Shown piece by piece: positions 1 to 4,483 of a DNA stretch of 5,363 nt. The position numbers were made by a program, and so were the translations under genes. Below the pieces are notes generated by a model that was not told the DNA's origin, searched no databases, and was given only the letters and a program-made list of their open reading frames with translations. This DNA comes from Anaerolineales bacterium. GTDB taxonomy: Bacteria; Chloroflexota; Anaerolineae; Epilineales; JAANWY01. The stretch covers positions 1 to 5,363 of the forward strand of contig JAANWY010000246.1 of assembly GCA_018263655.1 (NCBI GenBank). The letters are read 5' to 3'. Within the stretch, counting starts at the first letter, position 1; each line of letters begins with the position of its first letter.

Positions 1-173
1 AAACGAAGTGGAGACCGTATCGAAGGGTGCGGGTTTGCGACGGTTCTTCGAACAAGCCGCACCCCCTTCGATGAACTCAGGACGTCGCTTCGATACGACC
101 TCGGCTTCGCCTCGGTCTACTCAGGCGACGTCCTGAGCGGCGTCCTGAGCCTGTCGAAGGGCTTGTCGAAGGG
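1..173. repeat. Cluster of palindromic dispersed repeats with 12-nt tandem duplications
   Basis: The stretch is built of inverted repeats. Positions 19-37 pair with 53-72 (ATCGAAGG against CCTTCGAT at the outer end, two small bulges). The arm CTCAGGACGTCGC (76-88) pairs with 125-137, and between them GACC..GGC-TTC-GCC..GGTC (97-117) forms a smaller hairpin. The right side is duplicated with a 12-nt period: CGTCCTGAGC occurs at 129-138 and 141-150, and TGTCGAAGGG at 152-161 and 164-173. The same unit, without duplication, recurs at 328-393. Repeats of this type are, from memory, scattered between genes in Chloroflexota and some other bacteria, and often produce false ORFs reading PFDRLRT or PEPVEG. 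The cluster may continue left of the window. No function is claimed. Confidence 0.8.
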
Positions 174-258
174 ATGCTCCATGGGTTGCCCCCTGAACGC
201 TTACAATAAGTATAGCACAAGTGGAAATAAAGGGGAATTTTAGAATTCCTGATGCCCC
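174..258. other. AT-rich intergenic spacer, no gene seen
   Basis: This is the gap between the repeat cluster and the MITE-like element. It is richer in A and T than its surroundings (for example around 200-245). I see no open reading frame with a ribosome binding site, no RNA gene and no convincing promoter. A weak TATACT box can be read on the minus strand near 209-214, but no acceptable -35 lies at the right distance. Confidence 0.5.
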
Positions 259-265
259 CAGATCG
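259..265. repeat. Left target-site duplication of the 266-515 element
   Basis: CAGATCG lies directly against the outer end of the left terminal inverted repeat. The identical 7-mer lies directly against the outer end of the right one at 516-522, in the same orientation. Exact abutment on both sides is what staggered-cut insertion produces. Confidence 0.8.
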
Positions 266-282
266 CTGGTGTTTACCCATAA
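266..282 (+). repeat. Left terminal inverted repeat (17 bp)
   Basis: CTGGTGTTTACCCATAA is the exact reverse complement of 499-515. It marks the left boundary of the MITE-like element and directly follows the CAGATCG duplication. Confidence 0.85.
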
Positions 283-327
283 CTTGGATGTCAAGTTGTT
301 TCACGTGTGATCTGCACGCACCTCGAA

Positions 328-393
328 CCCTTCGACAGACTCAGGACGTCGCAAGTTCGAGCGTCCAGGCGACGTCCTGAGCCTGTCGAAGGG
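328..393. repeat. Dispersed palindrome inside the MITE-like element
   Basis: Two 25-nt arms (328-352 and 369-393) are reverse complements with one mismatch, A339 against C382, around a 16-nt loop. The arms begin CCCTTCGACAG and carry CTCAGGACGTCGC at the inner end. The left arm matches 64-88 at 22 of 25 positions, so this belongs to the same repeat family as the cluster at 1-173. It could form a stable hairpin in RNA or a cruciform in DNA. It is either an original part of the 250-bp element or a later insertion into it. Confidence 0.85.
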
Positions 394-396
394 AGG

Positions 397-412
397 CTGA
401 AACTTGTTTCAG
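397..412. repeat. Short palindrome
   Basis: CTGAAAC-TT-GTTTCAG is a perfect 7-bp inverted repeat with a 2-nt centre, lying between the two large hairpins of the element. The two-base centre is too tight for an RNA loop, so it fits better as a protein-binding site or a repeat boundary. Confidence 0.6.
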
Positions 413-413
413 G

Positions 414-460
414 CCTGCCTGTGCGCCTGCCTGCGTCCGCAGGACAGGCACGCAGACAGG
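414..460. repeat. GC-rich imperfect hairpin built of CCTG units
   Basis: The left arm (414-435) and right arm (438-460) fold around a TC centre. CCTGCG at 430-435 pairs with CGCAGG at 438-443, and pairing continues outwards with one bulge and two mismatches to the CCTG/CAGG ends. The left arm is itself internally repetitive (CCTGCCTG at 414-421 and GCCTGCCTG at 425-433). This is a second repeat family inside the 250-bp element. Confidence 0.7.
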
Positions 461-498
461 TCTTAGGGGTTCGGCCTTGCCTCTACTTGACAGGTGAC

Positions 499-515
499 TT
501 ATGGGTAAACACCAG
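499..515 (-). repeat. Right terminal inverted repeat (17 bp)
   Basis: TTATGGGTAAACACCAG is the exact reverse complement of 266-282. Just inside it, TTGACA at 487-492 is a consensus -35 box pointing outwards towards dinG, but no -10 box lies at a suitable distance. Confidence 0.85.
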
Positions 516-522
516 CAGATCG
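516..522. repeat. Right target-site duplication of the 266-515 element
   Basis: CAGATCG is identical to 259-265 and directly abuts the right terminal inverted repeat. Removing 266-522 would restore an uninterrupted sequence with one CAGATCG. Confidence 0.8.
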
Positions 523-532
523 TTCTTGAACG
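521..532. promoter_or_regulatory. Inverted repeat over the dinG -35 box
   Basis: CGTTC-TT-GAACG is a 5-bp inverted repeat covering the proposed -35 hexamer (526-531), where a repressor would block polymerase. Its first two bases belong to the target-site duplication. dinG is an SOS gene in Escherichia coli, but this site is not the GAAC-N4-GTTC or CTGT-N8-ACAG LexA pattern, so LexA control is not supported. Confidence 0.35.
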
Positions 533-554
533 GTAACCTCTTCTGTTGTATAAT
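526..554 (+). promoter_or_regulatory. Sigma70-type promoter of dinG-efp
   Basis: The -10 box TATAAT (549-554) is consensus. The -35 candidate TTGAAC (526-531) matches 4 of 6 bases of TTGACA with an ideal 17-nt spacer. Transcription would start near 561, giving a leader of about 45 nt before the dinG start. The MITE-like element ends 10 nt upstream of the -35 box, so any older upstream activator or UP-element sites have been displaced by 257 bp. Confidence 0.7.
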
Positions 555-605
555 CTAACTCTGATGTCCGTTAGTTTTCTTCTCCCCGACTAGAATGGAG
601 CACAT

Positions 606-3506
606 GTGAGCCGAATCTACGTGGCCCTCGATATAGAGGCCACCGGCACAGACCCCGACCGCGATGCCATCATAGAGATTGGCGCCGTGAAGTTTCGTGA
701 TGACGAGGTTCTCGATACCTTGTCGTCTTTCGTTGATCCCGCTCGTCCACTCCCGTACCGCATTCAGCAGCTGACCGGCATTGCGCCCGAAGATCTTGAA
801 GGAGCACCCTCCCTCTTCGACGTACTGCCACAACTCACCCGCTTCGTTGGGCAACACCCTGTCGTGGGGCACAGCGTGCCCTTTGACTTGGCGTTCTTCA
901 GGCGACACGGTGCTCTCCTAGACAATGCGCCGGTGGATACATTTGAGCTAGCCAGCCTGCTGGTGCCTCATGCGGCGCGCTATAGTTTGGTACAGTTGGC
1001 CACAGAGCTGGATATCGATCTGCCGGCCGCCCACCGGGCGTTGGATGATGCCCGGGCGGCCAAAGATCTCTTCCTGCGACTCGCCGACCGCCTGCAGCGC
1101 TTGGACGCCGAAACGCTCCAGGAAATCGGCAAGCTCGCAGCGCGCGCCGATTGGCCGCTCAAGGTAGTTTTCCAGGACGCTGCACGCCGGCGCACCCGAA
1201 ACACCTTCTCCGGCAGCATCGCGCAGCAGTTGCTGGCGAAGGGGGCTTTCGGCGATGACACGCTGGGCCTCCTGGTAGGTGACGAGGAGCCGGAGCCGCT
1301 GGAGCCGGCCCCGCGCCTCACCCCGCTGGACGTCGACGGCCTAAGTGACCTCTTGGCCGATGGCGGTCGGATCGCCGAGAGCTTCCCCGGTTACGAGCAC
1401 CGGCCGCAGCAGGTGGAGATGCTGCGCGCCGTCGCCGAGAGTTTTAATCACGGCCGGGTGTTGCTGGTCGAAGCCAGCACGGGTGTCGGCAAATCACTCG
1501 CCTACTTGGTGCCGGCTGTGCACCACGCCGTGCACAATGGCCGGCGCGTTGTGATCTCCACCAACACCATCAACTTGCAGGATCAACTGCACGACAAGGA
1601 CCTGCCAGCACTGGCCGATCTCCTGAACCTCAGATTCCGCGTGGCTGTGATGAAGGGCCGGAGTAACTATCTGTGCCGGCACCGCCTCGATATGCTCCGC
1701 CAGCGCGACGACCTGAGCCAGGACGAGATTCGGCTCCTGATCAAGGTCTTAGCTTGGCTGCCCAGCACCACCACGGGCGATGTGGCGGAACTTCCCCTCC
1801 GCGGCAAGGAGCGCGCAGCCTGGTATCGGGTCAGCGCCGAAACCGAGCACTGCAATCCGGACGTCTGCCCCTACGCGCGTGACGGCCGCGACTTCTTTTA
1901 CCGCGCGCGCCAGCGTGCAGAGGCGGCCCATATCTTGATCGTCAACCACGCCCTCTTGCTGTCCGACATGCTGTCAGAGAATCGAGTGTTGCCGGCTTAC
2001 GAATACCTCATCGTCGACGAGGCGCACCATCTGGAAGATCAGGCCACCAGTCAACTGGGGTTCAAGGCCGAACAATCGGACATCGAAACTGTGCTGACAG
2101 CACTGGCCGGGACGGGACAGAGCAGCCGGCCTGGATTCCTCAGCAACTTGGGTGGCCGCATCCAGCACAGCGAGCTATCAACACAGGAGAAAAAGCGTGC
2201 ATCCGAACACATCAAGACTCACCAGCGCACCGTCCAGCGGATGGAGAATCGTCTGTATCAACTGTTCAACGGCGTAGAGCGCTTTGCCGAGGAGCGGGCG
2301 GAAGAGGGTCGACAGACGGGCTATCACGAACGCCACTACCGCCTGACCAGCGGCATGCGCATTCAGCCGGCATGGGATGGTGTGACCATCGCCTGGGACG
2401 ACATGCGCATCGGCCTGAATAACCTGACCGAAGGCCTGTCACAGCTTTACACCAGCCTGGCCAGTGATGAGGCCGAGAGCGTGCCGCAGCGCGATGCCGT
2501 CATGGGGGAGTTGGCGGGCTACGGCCGGCGGCTGGAGGAACTACGCGCCGGCCTGAATGCCATCATTGCCGATCCGGCTCTGGACGGCATCCAGTGGGTG
2601 ACGTGGCAGCCGAAGTGGGACCGTCTCTCACTGAACAGCGCACCGCTTCACGTCGGTGAGACGTTAAACCAGCATCTGTTCGCCAACCGAGTCAGCACGA
2701 TCCTGACGTCGGCAACTCTGCAAGTGAATGAAAGCTTCGACTACACTAAAGACCGCCTGGGGCTGTGGAACGCCGACGAATTGTCCGTGGGCTCGCCCTT
2801 CAACTACCGGGCTTCAACACTGCTCTACGTGCCGACCGACATCCCCGAGCCTGGCCAGCCGTACTACCAGAAGACTGTTGAGAAGGCGATGGTGGAGCTG
2901 AATGAGGCGACTCAGGGGCGCACTTTGGCTCTGTTTACATCCCACAGCCAACTACAGACGACGTACCGCGCCATCAGCCGGCCGCTGGGACAGTCGGGCA
3001 TCGCTGTCCTGGGTCAGGGGCTGGATGGTTCGCGCGCTCACTTGTTGGAGACGTTCAAGACCGAAGAAGAAACAGTGTTGCTCGGAACACGCAGTTTCTG
3101 GGAAGGTGTGGATGTCGTGGGGCCGGCTCTCAGTTGCCTGGTGATTGCGCGGCTGCCGTTCGACGTGCCAACCGATCCGGTGTTCGCTGCCCGCAGCGAG
3201 ACCTTCGATAACCCGTTCATGGAATATGCTGTACCACAGGCCGTGCTGCGTTTCCGTCAGGGGTTTGGCCGGCTCATTCGCAGCAAGACCGATCGCGGGA
3301 TCGTCGTGTTGCTGGACAAGCGGGTCTTGACGAAGCGCTACGGACGCGTGTTCTTGGACTCGCTGCCCGCTTGCACCTTGCGCCAAGGGCCGCTGAACGA
3401 GCTCCCCGAAGCCGCCGCGGGCTGGATCGACGACGGTGAGCGGGCCAGAGCCGTCGGCGAGCATTGGCGTGCCGGCGACGCCGGCTGGGATGAAGAGTAC
3501 TTCTGA
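606..3506 (+). CDS. dinG: DEDDh exonuclease fused to DinG-family helicase
   Basis: This 966-residue cytoplasmic protein joins a DnaQ-like exonuclease to a superfamily 2 XPD/DinG-type ATPase. The exonuclease (about 1-165) keeps D9 and E11 (LDIEATG), D94 (HSVPFD) and H143/D148 (HRALDD), so it looks active. A linker (about 166-260) leads to the helicase: Walker A EASTGVGKS (289-297), DEAH box (471-474), motif SAT (702-704), and QGFGRLIR (885-892) with the arginine of motif VI. The stretch between DEAH and SAT (about 480-690) is the arch region. Iron-sulfur cysteines C357, C416 and C421 are present, but the fourth position appears to be D429. Escherichia coli DinG, which lacks the nuclease, unwinds R-loops and forked DNA; nuclease-bearing relatives in Firmicutes can work mainly as 3'-5' nucleases. 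The GTG start follows GGAG (597-600) by 5 nt; the overlapping ATG at 604 meets an immediate stop. It is followed by efp after 17 nt. Confidence 0.95.
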   Translation: MSRIYVALDIEATGTDPDRDAIIEIGAVKFRDDEVLDTLSSFVDPARPLPYRIQQLTGIAPEDLEGAPSLFDVLPQLTRFVGQHPVVGHSVPFDLAFFRRHGALLDNAPVDTFELASLLVPHAARYSLVQLATELDIDLPAAHRALDDARAAKDLFLRLADRLQRLDAETLQEIGKLAARADWPLKVVFQDAARRRTRNTFSGSIAQQLLAKGAFGDDTLGLLVGDEEPEPLEPAPRLTPLDVDGLSDLLADGGRIAESFPGYEHRPQQVEMLRAVAESFNHGRVLLVEASTGVGKSLAYLVPAVHHAVHNGRRVVISTNTINLQDQLHDKDLPALADLLNLRFRVAVMKGRSNYLCRHRLDMLRQRDDLSQDEIRLLIKVLAWLPSTTTGDVAELPLRGKERAAWYRVSAETEHCNPDVCPYARDGRDFFYRARQRAEAAHILIVNHALLLSDMLSENRVLPAYEYLIVDEAHHLEDQATSQLGFKAEQSDIETVLTALAGTGQSSRPGFLSNLGGRIQHSELSTQEKKRASEHIKTHQRTVQRMENRLYQLFNGVERFAEERAEEGRQTGYHERHYRLTSGMRIQPAWDGVTIAWDDMRIGLNNLTEGLSQLYTSLASDEAESVPQRDAVMGELAGYGRRLEELRAGLNAIIADPALDGIQWVTWQPKWDRLSLNSAPLHVGETLNQHLFANRVSTILTSATLQVNESFDYTKDRLGLWNADELSVGSPFNYRASTLLYVPTDIPEPGQPYYQKTVEKAMVELNEATQGRTLALFTSHSQLQTTYRAISRPLGQSGIAVLGQGLDGSRAHLLETFKTEEETVLLGTRSFWEGVDVVGPALSCLVIARLPFDVPTDPVFAARSETFDNPFMEYAVPQAVLRFRQGFGRLIRSKTDRGIVVLLDKRVLTKRYGRVFLDSLPACTLRQGPLNELPEAAAGWIDDGERARAVGEHWRAGDAGWDEEYF

Positions 3507-3511
3507 GGAGG
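3506..3511 (+). promoter_or_regulatory. Distant Shine-Dalgarno of efp overlapping the dinG stop
   Basis: AGGAGG is a full consensus site whose first base is the last base of the dinG TGA stop. It lies 12 nt from the efp ATG, longer than the usual 5-9. No nearer start codon exists in frame. The arrangement suggests translational coupling with dinG. Confidence 0.7.
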
Positions 3512-3523
3512 CACCACACATCT

Positions 3524-4087
3524 ATGACTGAGGCTAATGATCTCCGCTCAGGCAATGTGATCGAACTGGACGGAGAATTGTACGAAGTTCAAAGCTACCA
3601 CCACCAACAGTTAGGGCGAGGTGGAGCAACCGTCAAGACGAAGCTGAAGAATCTACGCAGCGGTACGACTATTGGGCGCACGTTCACCTCCGATGATTGG
3701 GTGGACGAGATTCGATTGGAAAGCCGCGAGGTTCAATACCTGTACAACGACGGCAATCTGTACCACTTCATGGATACCCAGACCTATGAACAGCCTGTGC
3801 TGTCAGAAGAAGCGCTGGGTAATGCCATCAGCTACCTGAAGGAGAACATGACACTCCAACTCGCCATGTACGAAGGCGAGGCTATTCGGATCAAACTACC
3901 GACGACTGTCGACCTAGAGGTCACGAAGACGCCGCCGGCTTTCAGGGGCAATACGGCCTCGGGCAGCACCAAGAAGGCTACGGTGGAGACTGGCATTGTC
4001 GTGGATGTTCCGTTTTTCATTGAGCGGGGTGACATTGTGCGTGTGGACACGCGCTCAGACGAATACGTGACGCGTGTTACAGATTGA
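3524..4087 (+). CDS. efp: Translation elongation factor P
   Basis: EF-P binds ribosomes stalled at proline runs, between the P and E sites, and helps peptide bond formation. The 187-residue length and full sequence fit the family: an N-terminal KOW-like domain (about 3-62), a first OB domain with YLYNDGNLYHFMD (72-84), and a C-terminal OB domain carrying the family signature from K151 to G169 (KATVETGIVVDVPFF and following). The functional loop reads HHQQLGRGGATVK (26-38), placing Arg32 at the tip, where E. coli has a modified lysine in a PGKG context. Arginine at this site is rhamnosylated by EarP in Pseudomonas and Neisseria, but the surrounding residues differ here and no modifying enzyme lies in the window, so the modification state is unknown. 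The ATG start has AGGAGG 12 nt upstream. The gene is almost certainly co-transcribed with dinG. Confidence 0.97.
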   Translation: MTEANDLRSGNVIELDGELYEVQSYHHQQLGRGGATVKTKLKNLRSGTTIGRTFTSDDWVDEIRLESREVQYLYNDGNLYHFMDTQTYEQPVLSEEALGNAISYLKENMTLQLAMYEGEAIRIKLPTTVDLEVTKTPPAFRGNTASGSTKKATVETGIVVDVPFFIERGDIVRVDTRSDEYVTRVTD

Positions 4088-4101
4088 GGGTATCGTCGAC
4101 T

Positions 4102-4150
4102 CAATGTCATTAAGATAAGCTGGGGCCAGAGCGCTAACTTAATAACATTG
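4102..4150. terminator. Stem-loop downstream of efp, AT-rich stem
   Basis: CAATGT-c-ATTAAG (4102-4114) pairs with CTTAAT-a-ACATTG (4138-4150), 12 pairs and one C/A mismatch. An inner AGC/GCT (4118-4120, 4133-4135) extends it. It begins 14 nt after the efp stop, a fitting place for transcript ending or 3'-end protection. No T-tract follows, so it is not a textbook intrinsic terminator. It could also be a small intergenic repeat unit. Confidence 0.45.
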
Positions 4151-4153
4151 ACC

Positions 4154-4218
4154 GTTGGCTGGTCGGGTAGTCGAACAGTTCGTGGTTGATGGGCAGGACG
4201 ACCGCCCGACCAACCGAC
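4154..4218. terminator. Second, GC-rich stem-loop downstream of efp
   Basis: Positions 4154-4167 pair with 4205-4218: a GGTCGGG/CCCGACC core plus outer pairs with one mismatch (C4159/A4213) and one G-T pair. A small CGAA-CAG-TTCG hairpin (4172-4182) sits in the 37-nt loop. It starts 3 nt after the previous stem-loop. There is again no T-run on either side, so the terminator call is tentative. Confidence 0.4.
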
Positions 4219-4261
4219 AAAACGATTCCCCAACTATCCACCAACGACGGTGTCGCCGGCT

Positions 4262-4279
4262 ATTGACAAAACCGTCAAT
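4262..4279. promoter_or_regulatory. Palindromic operator candidate over the -35 box
   Basis: ATTGAC-N6-GTCAAT is a perfect 6-bp inverted repeat whose left half contains the -35 hexamer. Its 12-bp centre-to-centre spacing suits a helix-turn-helix dimer on one DNA face. The regulator is unknown and no regulator gene is in the window. Confidence 0.45.
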
Positions 4280-4292
4280 TAGCTGGTATAAT
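4263..4292 (+). promoter_or_regulatory. Near-consensus sigma70 promoter of the VWA gene
   Basis: TTGACA (4263-4268) and TATAAT (4287-4292) are both perfect, separated by 18 nt. TGG directly before the -10 box supplies the extended -10 motif. Transcription should start near 4299, leaving a leader of about 185 nt before the start codon at 4484. With such strength, control is likely to act by repression at the overlapping palindrome or through the leader. Confidence 0.85.
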
Positions 4293-4298
4293 GAATAT

Positions 4299-4483
4299 GT
4301 CAGGAGTCCACGGCCAGGGAGGTTGTAGCAACGGGTTCGGTCGTTGAAATTCTAGCCTCCATCGCCCCGGCAGTGGCCGATTTCCCATGCCGTCTACCCC
4401 AGGTGAAGAATAGCGAAACACATTCCGCTGGGCATGATCGATCCACCAGGGATTGTCCCGCCCAAAGAGATGGGGAGATTGTC
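4299..4483 (+). promoter_or_regulatory. Long, potentially structured 5' leader of the VWA gene
   Basis: Several helices can be drawn. An outer CGGCCA (4311-4316) pairs with TGGCCG (4374-4379). It encloses a hairpin where GGAGGT (4318-4323) pairs with GCCTCC (4355-4360), TAG with CTA, and CAACG (4329-4333) with CGTTG (4342-4346). A second domain pairs CATGCC (4386-4391) with GGCATG (4431-4436), with AGCG/CGCT (4412-4415, 4426-4429) inside. GGGA-TTG-TCCC (4449-4459) precedes the ribosome binding site GGGGAG (4472-4477). I do not recognise a known riboswitch class: it does not match the cyclic di-GMP, cobalamin, TPP or SAM-I conserved cores as I remember them. It may simply be a folded leader. 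Confidence 0.4.

Larger units (their letters stand above)
266..515. mobile_element. MITE-like non-autonomous element, 250 bp
   Basis: The ends are perfect 17-bp inverted repeats: CTGGTGTTTACCCATAA (266-282) and its reverse complement (499-515). Six bases further in, a second pair matches: TGTCAAGT (289-296) and ACTTGACA (485-492). Both ends are flanked by CAGATCG (259-265 and 516-522), a 7-bp target-site duplication. The interior encodes no transposase. It holds a copy of the dispersed palindrome (328-393), a 16-bp palindrome (397-412) and a long GC-rich hairpin (414-460). Such elements are moved in trans by a transposase from a full-length relative. The parent IS family cannot be named from this window. 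The perfect ends and duplication suggest a fairly recent insertion, just upstream of the dinG promoter. Confidence 0.8.

Noticed and set aside
77..304. 75-residue minus-strand open frame
   Set aside because: It is a low-complexity Arg/Ser-rich translation of the repeat cluster and the left element end, with no family resemblance.
296..411. TTGTTTCA direct repeat (296-303 and 404-411) as a target duplication of a nested 100-bp insertion
   Set aside because: One shared 8-mer in 250 bp of repetitive DNA is likely by chance, and the supposed insert has no inverted ends at these borders.
487..515. Second dinG promoter using TTGACA at 487-492
   Set aside because: No -10-like hexamer lies 15-19 nt downstream; the bases there are within the terminal repeat (ACACCAG).
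307..558. 83-residue + strand open frame
   Set aside because: Its peptide (PFDRLRTS, RRPEPVEGR) is just the dispersed repeat read in frame, it runs through hairpins, an element end and the dinG promoter, and it lacks a ribosome binding site.
555..580. CTAAC-N10-GTTAG followed by TTTTCTTCT, terminator-like
   Set aside because: The stem has only 5 pairs and its left arm lies before the expected transcription start near 561, so it cannot form in the dinG transcript.
1..605. CRISPR array
   Set aside because: Repeats are palindromic, irregularly spaced and interleaved, with no constant repeat-spacer period and no cas gene.
2952..3521. 189-residue minus-strand open frame opposite dinG
   Set aside because: It is the longest antisense frame, but lies wholly over the conserved helicase C-terminus and shows no recognisable domain; it is a by-product of GC-rich coding sequence.
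4297..4347. 16-codon leader peptide starting at the ATG near the predicted transcription start
   Set aside because: It would have to be leaderless with an unusually short -10 to start distance, and its composition shows no attenuation-type codon run.
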